From assembly GCF_000721105.1 (NCBI RefSeq), contig NZ_JOEV01000038.1, forward strand, positions 1 through 64,000: a DNA stretch of 64,000 nt, given 5' to 3'. The notes under the pieces are model-generated. The model was not told the DNA's origin, searched no databases, and saw only the letters and a program-made list of their open reading frames with translations. The stretch is from Streptomyces cellulosae (lineage in GTDB: Bacteria > Actinomycetota > Actinomycetes > Streptomycetales > Streptomycetaceae). Of the stretch, positions 37,129-45,529 are shown in pieces. The stretch's first letter is position 1, and the number at the start of each line of letters is the position of its first letter. A program made the position numbers and the translations under genes.

Positions 37129-38214
37129 TTACTGGCGGATGGCCCAGCCCCGCTCCTTCAGCGCCGCGGTCAGTACCGGCGCCGCCTTCGGCTCCACCAA
37201 CAGCTGCACCAGACCCGCCTGCTGCCCGGTGGCGTGCTCGATGCGCACGTCCTCGATGTTGACCCCGGCCATCCCCGCGTCCGCGAAGATGCGGGCCAGC
37301 TGGCCGGGCTGGTCGTCGATGAGGACGGCCACGACCTCGTAGGCCCGGGGGGCGGACCCGTGCTTGCCGGGGACGCGGACCTGGCCGGCGTTGCCGCGGC
37401 GCAGCACGTCCTCGATACCCGCGGTGCCTTCACGGCGCTTGTCCTCGTCGAAGGACTGCAGGGCCCTGAGCGCCCGGACCGTCTCCTCCAGGTCGGCGGA
37501 GACGTCGGCGAGGAGGTCGGCGACCGGCCCCGGGTTCGCGGAGAGGATGTCGATCCACATCCGGGGATCGGAGGCCGCGATCCGGGTCACGTCCCGGATG
37601 CCCTGCCCGCACAGTCGTACGGCGGCCTCCTCGGCGTGCTCCAGGCGGGCGGCGACCATGCTGGAGACCAGGTGGGGCATGTGGGAGACGAGCGCGACGG
37701 CCCGGTCGTGGGCGTCGGCGTCCATCACCACCGGCACGGCCCGGCAGTGCGAGACCAGCTCCAGGGCGAGGTTCAGCACCTCGGTGTCGGTGTCCCGGGT
37801 GGGGGTCAGCACCCAGGGGCGGCCCTCGAACAGGTCACCGGTGGCGGCCAGCGGGCCGGACTGCTCGCGGCCCGACATGGGGTGGCTGCCGATGTACGCC
37901 GACAGGTCCAGGCCCAGCTCCTCCAGCTCACGGCGCGGACCGCCCTTGACGCTGGCCACGTCGAGGTAGCCGCGGGCCAGGCCCCGGCGCAGGGCGTCCG
38001 CGAGCACTGAGGCCACATGGGCGGGCGGGGCGGCGACGATCGCCAGGTCGACGGGCTGGTCGGGCTCCTCGTCGGTGCCGGCGCCCAGCGCGGCCGCCGT
38101 ACGGGCCTGCTCGGGATCGTGGTCGGTGAGGTGGACGGCGACGCCGCGCTGGGTCAGGGCGAGCGCGGCGGACGTACCGATGAGGCCGGTTCCGATGACC
38201 AGTGCGGTCCTCAC
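37129..38214 (-). CDS. tyrA: prephenate dehydrogenase
   Basis: This 361-residue enzyme has an N-terminal NAD-binding motif GTGLIGTS (8-15), SHPMSGREQSG in the active site, and a C-terminal ACT-like domain (about 285-361) likely to sense tyrosine. It converts prephenate to 4-hydroxyphenylpyruvate in tyrosine synthesis. GTG at 38214 overlaps the aroH stop by 4 bp, so chorismate mutase and this enzyme are made together and form the two consecutive steps. Confidence 0.95.
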   Translation of the reverse strand: MRTALVIGTGLIGTSAALALTQRGVAVHLTDHDPEQARTAAALGAGTDEEPDQPVDLAIVAAPPAHVASVLADALRRGLARGYLDVASVKGGPRRELEELGLDLSAYIGSHPMSGREQSGPLAATGDLFEGRPWVLTPTRDTDTEVLNLALELVSHCRAVPVVMDADAHDRAVALVSHMPHLVSSMVAARLEHAEEAAVRLCGQGIRDVTRIAASDPRMWIDILSANPGPVADLLADVSADLEETVRALRALQSFDEDKRREGTAGIEDVLRRGNAGQVRVPGKHGSAPRAYEVVAVLIDDQPGQLARIFADAGMAGVNIEDVRIEHATGQQAGLVQLLVEPKAAPVLTAALKERGWAIRQ

Positions 38215-38579
38215 TGGGCGATGTCCTTGCGCAGGGCCGCCGCGGCACCGAGGTACACGTGCGCGATGCCGGCGCGGGGCCGGTCGGACTCGATGTGGGC
38301 GAGGACCCGGACGACCCGGGGCATGGCGCCCTCGATGTCGAGCTCCTGGGCGCAGATCAGCGGCACATCGGCGAAGCCGTCACCGAGCTTGCGGGCCGCC
38401 GCGGCCGGGAAGTCGCTGTGCAGGTCCGGCGTGGCCGTGAACCAGATGCTGATCAGGTCGTCGGCGGTCAGGCCGTTGCGCTCCATGATGGCGGTGAGCA
38501 GGGCTGCGACCTGCTCGTCCATGTGGCCGGCCTCGTCCTTGTCCAGTTGGACGGCGCCCCGGACCGCTCGTACCGCCAC
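38211..38579 (-). CDS. aroH: chorismate mutase, AroH class
   Basis: This 122-residue protein is the monofunctional AroH-type mutase: VRAVRGAVQLDKDE at the start, LISIWFTATPDL in the middle and HVYLGAAAALR near the end. It converts chorismate to prephenate. The active-site Arg residues (R4, R7) and the trimeric interface segments look intact. GTG at 38579 starts the conserved fold. It leads the tyrA-cmk-plsC-der gene run. Confidence 0.93.
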   Translation of the reverse strand: MAVRAVRGAVQLDKDEAGHMDEQVAALLTAIMERNGLTADDLISIWFTATPDLHSDFPAAAARKLGDGFADVPLICAQELDIEGAMPRVVRVLAHIESDRPRAGIAHVYLGAAAALRKDIAQ

Positions 38580-38816
38580 GGCGATGCTCCTTGCTGATGT
38601 GCTGATGTACGGCTCTTGGCGCGTCCAGCCTAGTCAGCCCCTCCTCGGGCCGGTGGCCGGCGACCGCACGCTGAGACGGCGGTGGCGCCCGCCGGATCAA
38701 TCTCGCCCGAATCGCCTTATTCCGCCACTTGGGGTGAGAAACACCTGTGCGCCTCTTTACGCCGGGGCCGCCGTTCCGCTCTGATGACAGGACACCCGCC
38801 TCGGGGGAGGCCCGTC

Positions 38817-39497
38817 ATGAAGCGTCCCGGCCCGTTGTTCACTCTTCTCGCGGGGCTGCTGCTCGGCCTCTTCATGCTCTCTCTCAACTCGACGACGGGC
38901 ACGGAGACCGCCCCGTCCGGCTACCGGGAGGAGACGCCGAGCCCGACGCCCAAGAAGTCGGCCACCGCGTCCGCGCCCACCCGGTCGCGGTCTGCCTCCT
39001 CGGTGGCTCCGTCCCCGTCGAGGAAGCCGGCCTCGAACGCCGACTACGCCGGCCGGACCGACGACGACTCGGCCTCCGTCGCCGTGTCCGTGCGTGACGG
39101 AAAGGGGATCGCGTACTTCTGCGACGGCCACGCCGAGGAGTCCTGGCTGAAGGGTGACGTCGAGGACGACGGAACGATGCGGCTCACCGGCACGCACGGC
39201 GCCGAGCTGAACGGCACGCTCCAGCAGGGCCGGCGGATCCGCGGCACGGTCGAGGCCGCCGGCGGGCACTACGCCTTCACCGCCGACAGGGCCACCAAGC
39301 CGTCCGGGCTGTACCGGGCGACGGCGACCGTGCGTGGCGCGAAGATCGACGGCGGCTGGATCGTGCTGCCGGACGGCCGGCAGGTCGGCATCCTCACCCG
39401 CGCCGGCAAGCCTGCCGCAGCGCCCCGGATCGACCCGGAGACCGGCGCGGTGACGGTCGACGGACAGCTGCTCACAGCCCGCCCCGTCACCCCCTGA
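38817..39497 (+). CDS. membrane-anchored hypothetical protein upstream of DUF6529
   Basis: This 226-residue protein has an N-terminal signal or anchor (LFTLLAGLLLGLFMLSL), a Ser/Pro/Thr-rich linker (about 30-75), and a C-terminal beta-rich domain that is probably extracytoplasmic. ATG at 38817 has GGGGGAGG upstream and was preferred over an ATG 11 codons earlier. It is followed after 30 bp by the DUF6529 membrane gene and then the Rieske gene, all on one strand, so the three likely act together. I do not recognise the C-terminal domain. Confidence 0.75.
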   Translation: MKRPGPLFTLLAGLLLGLFMLSLNSTTGTETAPSGYREETPSPTPKKSATASAPTRSRSASSVAPSPSRKPASNADYAGRTDDDSASVAVSVRDGKGIAYFCDGHAEESWLKGDVEDDGTMRLTGTHGAELNGTLQQGRRIRGTVEAAGGHYAFTADRATKPSGLYRATATVRGAKIDGGWIVLPDGRQVGILTRAGKPAAAPRIDPETGAVTVDGQLLTARPVTP

Positions 39498-39527
39498 TCC
39501 CTCCGGTTGACCCACCTGGGAGCGCCC

Positions 39528-40112
39528 ATGCCCGTCGACCCGAACGCCCTCACCCAGGACTTCCCCTCCCCCGAGCCCGGCCACCGCCGCCCGCACCCCG
39601 CCCGCTGTCTGGTCCCGGCGGTCGTGGCCGCCGCGGTCGCGGTGGCCCTGGGCGTGTACGGCAAGGTCCACGATCCGGCCGGCACCGCGTTCAACCTGGC
39701 CGGGTTCAGCAGCACGGGGGCGGTGAAGTCGTGGCTGGCGACGACCGCGTTCGTCTTCGCGCTGGTCCAGCTGGTCTCCGCGTTCATGGTGTACGGGAAG
39801 CTGCCGGGCCCCCTCTGGTCCCCGGCACTGCACCGCTGGTCGGGCCGCGCCGCGTTCCTCGTGGCCGTGCCGGTCGCGGTGCACTGCCTGTACGCGCTCG
39901 GCTATCAGACGTACGAGCCGCGCGTGGTGTGGCACTCGGTCCTGGGCTGCTTCTTCTTCGGTGCCTTCAGCGCCAAGATGCTGCTGCTCCGTTCGCAGCG
40001 GCTCCCCGGCTGGCTGCTGCCGCTCGTCGGTGGGCTGGTCTTCACCGTTCTCACTCTCATCTGGCTGACCTCTGCCCTCTGGTTCTTCCGCACCTTCGGA
40101 GTGACGACATGA
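39528..40112 (+). CDS. DUF6529-type membrane protein with conserved histidines
   Basis: This 194-residue protein has about five membrane segments (27-44, 68-88, 106-126, 138-155, 162-186). Histidines at H102 (LHRWSGR), H119 (VAVHCLY) and H136 (RVVWHSVLGC) lie at or near helix ends, a layout like that of b-type-heme membrane proteins of the b561/ferric reductase kind. ATG at 39528 has GGGAG upstream. It overlaps the Rieske gene start (ATGA), a strong sign of functional coupling. I infer a membrane electron-transfer partner for the Rieske protein; heme binding is not shown by sequence alone. Confidence 0.75.
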   Translation: MPVDPNALTQDFPSPEPGHRRPHPARCLVPAVVAAAVAVALGVYGKVHDPAGTAFNLAGFSSTGAVKSWLATTAFVFALVQLVSAFMVYGKLPGPLWSPALHRWSGRAAFLVAVPVAVHCLYALGYQTYEPRVVWHSVLGCFFFGAFSAKMLLLRSQRLPGWLLPLVGGLVFTVLTLIWLTSALWFFRTFGVTT

Positions 40113-40519
40113 CCGACAGCCCGACGCGGCGCACCCTCCTTCTCGCCGCGGGCGCGGCGGGCGCGACCGCGCTGACCGGGGGGTGCGGTGAGTACGGCAC
40201 GGACGGCGGCTCCTCGGCCGGCGCCTCCAGCGGTCAGGAGCTGGCGAGGACGGCCGACATCCCGGTCGGCGGCGGCAAGGTCTTCGCGGACGAGAAGATC
40301 GTCGTCACTCAGCCGAAGAAGGGCGAGTTCAAGGCCTTCTCGAACATCTGCACCCACCAGCAGTGCCCGGTGGCCAACGCCTCGGACGGCACCATCAACT
40401 GCACCTGCCACGGCAGCAGGTTCCACCTCACGGACGGCTCGGTGGCCCGCCCGCCGGCGACGAAGCCGCTGCCCGAGAAACAGATCTCGGTGCAGGGCGA
40501 CGTCATCACACTGGCCTGA
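40109..40519 (+). CDS. Rieske (2Fe-2S) protein with Tat/lipoprotein signal
   Basis: This 136-residue protein has a twin-arginine signal (RRTLLLAAGAAGA) followed by a lipobox-like LTGGC, so it is probably exported folded and lipid-anchored. The Rieske cluster motifs are CTHQQC and, 12 residues on, CTCHGSRF, with two Cys and two His ligands; the PATKPLP segment after the cluster is typical. It overlaps the DUF6529 gene by 4 bp. The pair is likely an extracytoplasmic redox module; donor and acceptor are unknown. Confidence 0.92.
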   Translation: MTDSPTRRTLLLAAGAAGATALTGGCGEYGTDGGSSAGASSGQELARTADIPVGGGKVFADEKIVVTQPKKGEFKAFSNICTHQQCPVANASDGTINCTCHGSRFHLTDGSVARPPATKPLPEKQISVQGDVITLA

Positions 40520-40543
40520 CCGGCACGGACCGCGGACAGGCCG

Positions 40544-41563
40544 TCAGGCGTCCCAGAGCGCCCCCAGCGTCGCCAGCTCGCTCTGGTACTCGATCCGGTC
40601 CGCCCACTCGCCGGGCCACGCGTCGGCGCCCAGGTGGGCGCCCGCGAAGGCGCCCGCCAGGCACGCGATGGAGTCCGAGTCGCCGGAGGTGCAGGCGGCC
40701 CGCCGCAGGGCCGTCAGCGGCTCGTCGACGAACAGCAGGAAGCTCAACAGCCCGGTCGCCAGCGCCTCTTCGGCGATCCAGCCCGCACCGGTGGCCAGGC
40801 ACGGGTCGGTCTCGGGAGAAGGGGAACGCAGGGCGTCCTGGAGACGGTCCAGGATCCCCAGGCACTCGTCCCAGCCGCGCGTGATGAAGTGCTCGGGCGT
40901 CGGGTCCTGGCTCCGCGTCCACAGGTCGCCGAGCCAGCGCTCGTGGTAGTGGCTGCGGTTCTCCAGGGCGTACGACCGCAGCAGCGCGACCAGCCCGGCC
41001 GGCTCGGCCCCCTCCGCGAGCAGCCGTACGGCGTGCGCGGTGAGGTCGGACGCGGCGAGGGCCGTGGGGTGCCCGTGGGTGAGAGCGGACTGCAACTGGG
41101 CGGCGCCGGCGCGCTGTTCCTCGCTCAGCCCGGGGACGAGACCGACGGGCGCGACCCGCATGTTGGCACCGCAGCCCTTGGAGCCGATCTGGCTGGCGTC
41201 CTGCCAGGGCAGGCCGGGACGTTCCAGCAGGTCGCAGGCGCGCAGGCAGGTGTTGCCCGGGGCCCGGTTGTTCTCCGGGGAACGGTTCCAGGCGATGAAC
41301 TCCTGCCGCACCGGCTCGGCCATGCCCTCGGGGCCGAGCACGCCCCGGTCCATGGCCGTCCGCAGCCCTCGTGCCAGCGCCAGCGTCATCTGGGTGTCGT
41401 CGGTGACGAGCGCGGGTGTCGGCAACTGCAGCCCCCGCCACGGCCCGAACCGGTCGGTGATCGACGACACGCTGTGGAACTCGGTCGGATAGCCGAGCGC
41501 GTCTCCGAGGGCAAGCCCGACGAGCGCCCCCGTGGCGGCGCGCTTGGTGAGGAGGGTGGTCAT
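40544..41563 (-). CDS. ADP-ribosylglycohydrolase family protein (DraG-like)
   Basis: This 339-residue enzyme has the metal-binding motifs of the ADP-ribosylglycohydrolase family: TDDTQMTLALA (D55, D56) and SGDSDSIACLAGAF near residue 300, with GLALGDALG at the N-terminus. Such enzymes remove ADP-ribose from proteins or hydrolyse ADP-ribose-type substrates. It overlaps the NrtR-like regulator gene by 4 bp and is therefore co-translated with it. Convergent with the Rieske gene. Confidence 0.9.
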   Translation of the reverse strand: MTTLLTKRAATGALVGLALGDALGYPTEFHSVSSITDRFGPWRGLQLPTPALVTDDTQMTLALARGLRTAMDRGVLGPEGMAEPVRQEFIAWNRSPENNRAPGNTCLRACDLLERPGLPWQDASQIGSKGCGANMRVAPVGLVPGLSEEQRAGAAQLQSALTHGHPTALAASDLTAHAVRLLAEGAEPAGLVALLRSYALENRSHYHERWLGDLWTRSQDPTPEHFITRGWDECLGILDRLQDALRSPSPETDPCLATGAGWIAEEALATGLLSFLLFVDEPLTALRRAACTSGDSDSIACLAGAFAGAHLGADAWPGEWADRIEYQSELATLGALWDA

Positions 41564-42330
41564 GTGGGGCGTCCTTCCCGGGACGGTCTGAGGAGAGGCG
41601 GTTGCAGGGTGGTGGCCGGACCCGCCCGGTACAGCGCGGCCGGTTTGCCACGGCCGCCGGTCAGCCGGGCGGCACCGGGTACCGCTTCGACGAACCCGGG
41701 CGTGGCGAGCACTTTGCGCCGGAAGTTGGGCCGGTCGAGCGCGGTGCCCCACACGGCCTCGTAGACCCGCTGCAACTCGCCGAGCGTGAACTCGGGCGGG
41801 CAGAAGGCGGTGGCCAGGCAGGTGTACTCGAGCTCGGAGCCGACGCGTTCGTGGGCGTCGGCCAGGATCCGGTCGTGGTCGAAGGCGAGCGGCCGGGCCG
41901 AGTCGTACGGCGTCCAGCGCGCCTGTGCCGCGTCGCTGCCGCCCTGCGGTTCGGGCGAGGCGAGAGGGGGGTCCCCATGGACGAAGTCCGGGGGAGGGTC
42001 GGGCAGCAGCGCGGCGAAGGCGACCGAGACGACCCGCATCCGGGGGTCCCGGCCGGGTTCGCTGTAGGTCCGCAACTGCTCCAGGTGCAGCCCGGAGACG
42101 TCCGACAGGCCGGTCTCCTCGGCGAGTTCACGCCGGGCGGCCGTCTCGGCCGACTCGTCCGGCCGCAGGAACCCGCCGGGCAACGCCCACTGTCCGGCGT
42201 ACGGCTCCTGCCCTCGTTCGACGAGCAGCACGTGCAGCGCGCCCGCGCGAAGGGTGAGCACGGCGAGATCGACGGTGACGGCGAAGGGCTCGTAGGCGTA
42301 CTTGTCGTAGACCTGGTCGCCGTCGCTCAC
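41560..42330 (-). CDS. nrtR: NrtR-type Nudix-related transcriptional regulator
   Basis: This 256-residue protein has an N-terminal Nudix domain (YDKYAYEPFAVTVD, PGGFLRPDESAETAARRELAEETG) and a C-terminal winged-helix part (FTLGELQRVYEAVWG, RPNFRRKVL) typical of NrtR. NrtR binds ADP-ribose-related ligands and controls NAD metabolism genes. The Nudix box looks complete, so hydrolase activity may remain. GTG at 42330 was chosen because GGGGTGG lies 6 nt upstream; an ATG five codons earlier overlaps the operator. The perfect palindrome at 42345-42367 makes autoregulation together with the downstream glycohydrolase gene very likely. Confidence 0.85.
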   Translation of the reverse strand: MSDGDQVYDKYAYEPFAVTVDLAVLTLRAGALHVLLVERGQEPYAGQWALPGGFLRPDESAETAARRELAEETGLSDVSGLHLEQLRTYSEPGRDPRMRVVSVAFAALLPDPPPDFVHGDPPLASPEPQGGSDAAQARWTPYDSARPLAFDHDRILADAHERVGSELEYTCLATAFCPPEFTLGELQRVYEAVWGTALDRPNFRRKVLATPGFVEAVPGAARLTGGRGKPAALYRAGPATTLQPPLLRPSREGRPT

Positions 42331-42344
42331 TCGCACCCACCCCA

Positions 42345-42367
42345 TTTATAGTCAGTACGACTATAAA
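42345..42367. promoter_or_regulatory. NrtR operator palindrome
   Basis: TTTATAGTC-AGTAC-GACTATAAA has perfect 9-bp arms around a 5-bp centre. It lies 15 bp upstream of the chosen start and contains TATAAA-like promoter sequence. It is strikingly AT-rich for this genome. Confidence 0.85.
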
Positions 42368-42528
42368 AAGGGGGGCGCGTTTTCCGCAACCGTTCCTGAA
42401 GACCGAGCAGGCATGAGCCCGAATCAGCCACGGAACAGCCACGGTGCCTCTGTCGCAGCGGGGCCCTCAGCGGCTCCTCGGGCGCCTTTGACGGCCCGCC
42501 GGGCCCCGAGGGCGGGACGGGTCCGCGC

Positions 42529-42546
42529 ACGGCCCTCCAGGGCCGT
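42529..42546 (-). terminator. hairpin after rluB
   Basis: ACGGCCCTCCAGGGCCGT is a near-complete inverted repeat 40 bp downstream of the rluB stop. The usable stem is about 6-7 bp. It could end the parA-scpA-scpB-rluB transcript. Confidence 0.45.
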
Positions 42547-42585
42547 CAGACACGCGTGGGCGGGACCGCCACCGACCGCAGGGAC

Positions 42586-43671
42586 TTAGAGCTCGACTTC
42601 CTTCATCAGCATGCCGACCTCCGTGTTGGACAGCCGGCGCAGCCAGCCCGACTTCTGGTCGCCCAGGGTGATGGGGCCGAAGGCGACGCGGACCAGCTTG
42701 TCGACCGGGAAGCCGGCCTCCGCCAGCATGCGGCGGACGATGTGCTTGCGGCCCTCGTGGAGGGTGACCTCGACCAGGTAGTTCTTGCCGGTCTGCTCGA
42801 CGACCCGGAAGTGGTCCGCGCGCGCGTACCCGTCCTCCAGCTGGATGCCGTCCTTGAGCTGCTTGCCCAGGTCGCGCGGGATCGGTCCGACGATGTGCGC
42901 CAGGTAGGTCTTCTTCACGCCGTACCTGGGGTGGGTCAGCCGGTGGGCCAGCTCGCCGTGGTTGGTGAGCAGGATGACGCCCTCGGTCTCGGTGTCGAGC
43001 CGGCCGACGTGGAACAGGCGCGTCTCGCGGTTGGTGACGTAGTCGCCGAGGCACTGACGGCCGTCCGGGTCCTCCATCGTGGAGACGACACCGGCAGGCT
43101 TGTTCAGCGAGAAGAACTGGTACGACTGGGTCGCCACCGTCAGGCCGTCGACCTTGACCTCGTCCTTCTCCGGGTCGACCCGCTTGCCCTGCTCCAACAC
43201 GATCTCGCCGTTGACCTCGACCCGCGCCTGCTCGATCAGTTCCTCGCAGGCCCGCCGCGAGCCGTAGCCCGCGCGCGCGAGGACCTTCTGCAGCCGCTCG
43301 CCCTCCTGCTCGGCGCCCGGGAAGGTCTTGGGCAGCTTGATGTCCTTCTTGCCCGCGTACCGGTCCCGGTTGCGCTCCTCGGCCCGCGTCTCGTACTCGC
43401 GGGAGGTCGCCGGAGCGCTCCGCCCGCGCTGCTGGGGCTTCTTCGGTCCGCCCTTGGCGCCGCCGCGGGCCGCGCCGCCGCGCCCGGCCTTCGGGCCCTC
43501 GTGAGACGCGCCGGGGCCCACGTCGTAGCGGCGCTCCTCGGGGCGGGGCTTGCTGGGACGGCCCTGGCCCTTGGCCTGCCCCTGCTTCTGGTCCCTGTTG
43601 TTGCCGGCCCCGCGGTGGTTACCGCGCCCGCCGCTCTTGCCGCTACCGCTACCGCTACCGCTGCTTCGCAT
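42586..43671 (-). CDS. rluB: 23S rRNA pseudouridine synthase (RluB/RsuA family)
   Basis: This 361-residue protein has a long basic, Gly/Lys/Arg-rich N-terminal extension (1-115), an S4 RNA-binding domain (about 120-165, GERLQKVLARAGYGSRRACE) and a catalytic domain with GRLDTETEG (catalytic Asp) and HEGRKHIVRRM. It isomerises uridine in 23S rRNA. The disordered basic extension, including a Gly-Ser repeat, is usual in actinobacteria. The start ATG at 43671 shares a base with the scpB stop (TGATG). Confidence 0.93.
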   Translation of the reverse strand: MRSSGSGSGSGKSGGRGNHRGAGNNRDQKQGQAKGQGRPSKPRPEERRYDVGPGASHEGPKAGRGGAARGGAKGGPKKPQQRGRSAPATSREYETRAEERNRDRYAGKKDIKLPKTFPGAEQEGERLQKVLARAGYGSRRACEELIEQARVEVNGEIVLEQGKRVDPEKDEVKVDGLTVATQSYQFFSLNKPAGVVSTMEDPDGRQCLGDYVTNRETRLFHVGRLDTETEGVILLTNHGELAHRLTHPRYGVKKTYLAHIVGPIPRDLGKQLKDGIQLEDGYARADHFRVVEQTGKNYLVEVTLHEGRKHIVRRMLAEAGFPVDKLVRVAFGPITLGDQKSGWLRRLSNTEVGMLMKEVEL

Positions 43672-44345
43672 CAAAGTTCCGTCGTCGTCGTGTTAGGCAT
43701 GTTCGTCCTGGGCCCGTCGTCCGTGTCCGGTGCGTCCGGATCGAACGACGGCACGCCTTCCTGGGTCTCGGCCTCGATCGCCTCCGCCTCCGGGAGGAAG
43801 GGCGCGAGCTCCGGGAGCTCGTCCAGACCGCGCAGGCCCATCCGCTCCAGGAAGTAGTTCGTCGTCACGTACAGGATCGCACCTGTTTCGGGTTCCGTGC
43901 CCGCCTCCTCGACCAGACCCCGCTGCAGAAGGGTGCGCATCACACCGTCGCAGTTGACTCCGCGCACGGCGGAGACCCTGCTGCGGCTGACCGGCTGACG
44001 GTAGGCGACCACGGCGAGGGTCTCCAACGCGGCCTGGGTGAGGCGGGCCTGCTGGCCGTCCAGGACGAAGCCCTCGACGGCCGGCGCGTACTCCGGGCGC
44101 GAGTAGAAGCGCCAGCCGCCCGCGATCAGCCGCAGCTCGAAGCCGCGCCCCTGGACGGTGTACTCGTCGGCCAGCTCCCGCAGCGCGTCCCCGATCTGCC
44201 GCCTGGGCCGCTGCAGTATCTTCGCCAGGTGCTCCTCGGTCGCGGGCTCGTCCACGACCATGAGGACGGCCTCCAGGGCCGGCTTGAGGTCGAGGTCGGC
44301 GACGGTAGGCGGCCCGGCCGCCACGTCGGTGGTGTCCTCGCTCAC
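43671..44345 (-). CDS. scpB: segregation and condensation protein B
   Basis: This 224-residue protein has the paired winged-helix domains of ScpB: EHLAKILQRPRRQIGDALREL and RLTQAALETLAVVAYRQPVSR, followed by GLVEEAG and ATTYFLERMGL-type segments. ScpB works with ScpA and SMC in chromosome compaction. GTG at 44345 overlaps scpA by 4 bp. The acidic C-terminal tail is variable. Confidence 0.95.
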   Translation of the reverse strand: MSEDTTDVAAGPPTVADLDLKPALEAVLMVVDEPATEEHLAKILQRPRRQIGDALRELADEYTVQGRGFELRLIAGGWRFYSRPEYAPAVEGFVLDGQQARLTQAALETLAVVAYRQPVSRSRVSAVRGVNCDGVMRTLLQRGLVEEAGTEPETGAILYVTTNYFLERMGLRGLDELPELAPFLPEAEAIEAETQEGVPSFDPDAPDTDDGPRTNMPNTTTTEL

Positions 44346-45511
44346 GCCTTCTTCTCCTTGGCATCGTCCTTGGGTACCTCGGGCGGCCGGTCGAACTCGT
44401 CCGTGACCGTCGGCGTCTCGTCCCCGTCCCCGCCGGTCCAGCGCACCAGCAGCTCCCCGAGGGCGGTCTCCTGGTCGAGAGCCACGGCCTTCTCCCGGTA
44501 GAGCTCCAGCAGGGCCAGGAAGCGCGCGACGACGGTCAGGGTGTCGCCGGCGTCCTCGATCAGCGTCCGGAAGCCGGCCTCCCCCAGCTCCCTGAGCCGC
44601 GCGACCACGATCTGGGCCTGCTCCTGCACACTCACCAGCGGCGCGTGGATGTGGTCGATGTACACCTGCGGTCTGGGCCTGGGCTGCATCGCCTTCACGG
44701 CGAGCTTGGCGAACCCTTCCGCCCCGATGCTGATGACCACCTCGGGCAGCAACTCGGCGTGGTGCGGTTCCAGTCCGACGGTACGGGGATAGCGCCGGGC
44801 CTCCTCGTCCAGCCGGCCGCTGAAGATCTCGGCGATCTGTTTGTACGCGCGGTACTGGAGCAGCCGCGCGAACAGCAGGTCCCGGGCTTCGAGGAGCGCG
44901 AGGTCGGCCTCGTCCTCGACCTCCGCGGCGGGCAGCAGCCGGGCCGCCTTGAGGTCGAGCAGCGTGGCCGCGACGACCAGGAACTCCGTGGTCTGGTCCA
45001 GGTCCCAGTCCGGGCCCATCGCCCGGATGTGCGCCATGAACTCGTCGGTCACCTTCGACAGCGCGACCTCGGTGACGTCCAGCTTGTGCCGGGAGATCAG
45101 CTGGAGGAGCAGGTCGAAGGGCCCCTCGAAGTTGGAGAGACGGACCTTGAAGACCCCGTCCGCGGGTTCTTCCCCGTCCGGGGCGGACGCGGGCTCCTGC
45201 ACGGGAGGCGGGTCCGCTGGAGCGGATGGTTCCACCGGAGCGGGCGGCTCCGGGACCGGCAGAGGTTCGGCGGGGACCGGCAGAGGTTCGGCGGGGACCG
45301 GCAGAGGTTCGGCGGGGACCGGCAGAGGTTCGGCGGGGACCGGCGGGGGTTCGACCGGAACCGGGGGGAGTTCGACCGACGCCCGCGCGAGTTCGGCCGG
45401 CGCCGGCGGGAGTTCGGCCGGAACCGGCTCCGCCCCCGGCCCCCGCCCCAACGCACGCCGACGACCGGCGGATGCGCCGGTGCCGGCGGAGGGAACGTCG
45501 TTCGAGGTCAT
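44342..45511 (-). CDS. scpA: segregation and condensation protein A with repetitive N-terminus
   Basis: The ScpA domain begins at about residue 120 (FKVRLSNFEGPFDLLLQLIS) and continues with KLDVTEVALSKVTDEF and a C-terminal winged helix (VARFLALLELYREKAVALDQ). ScpA is the kleisin that bridges SMC heads. The first 110 residues are a Pro/Glu/Val-rich segment with a repeated PLPVPAE heptad encoded by a 21-bp DNA repeat, so this part is probably disordered and length-variable. It overlaps scpB and is 18 bp after the small basic gene upstream. Confidence 0.95.
   Translation of the reverse strand: MTSNDVPSAGTGASAGRRRALGRGPGAEPVPAELPPAPAELARASVELPPVPVEPPPVPAEPLPVPAEPLPVPAEPLPVPAEPLPVPEPPAPVEPSAPADPPPVQEPASAPDGEEPADGVFKVRLSNFEGPFDLLLQLISRHKLDVTEVALSKVTDEFMAHIRAMGPDWDLDQTTEFLVVAATLLDLKAARLLPAAEVEDEADLALLEARDLLFARLLQYRAYKQIAEIFSGRLDEEARRYPRTVGLEPHHAELLPEVVISIGAEGFAKLAVKAMQPRPRPQVYIDHIHAPLVSVQEQAQIVVARLRELGEAGFRTLIEDAGDTLTVVARFLALLELYREKAVALDQETALGELLVRWTGGDGDETPTVTDEFDRPPEVPKDDAKEKKA
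45252..45356. repeat. 21-bp minisatellite inside scpA
   Basis: Four near-identical units of GGGACCGGCAGAGGTTCGGC (plus one base) run from 45252 to 45335, with a diverged fifth to 45356. Each encodes one PLPVPAE heptad. In-frame copy-number change would lengthen or shorten ScpA without disrupting it. Confidence 0.9.
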
Positions 45512-45529
45512 GGCCCCCGCAGGCTACCG

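Noticed and set aside
45252..45356. CRISPR-like array
   Set aside because: The 21-bp units are contiguous with no unique spacers and lie inside a coding region.
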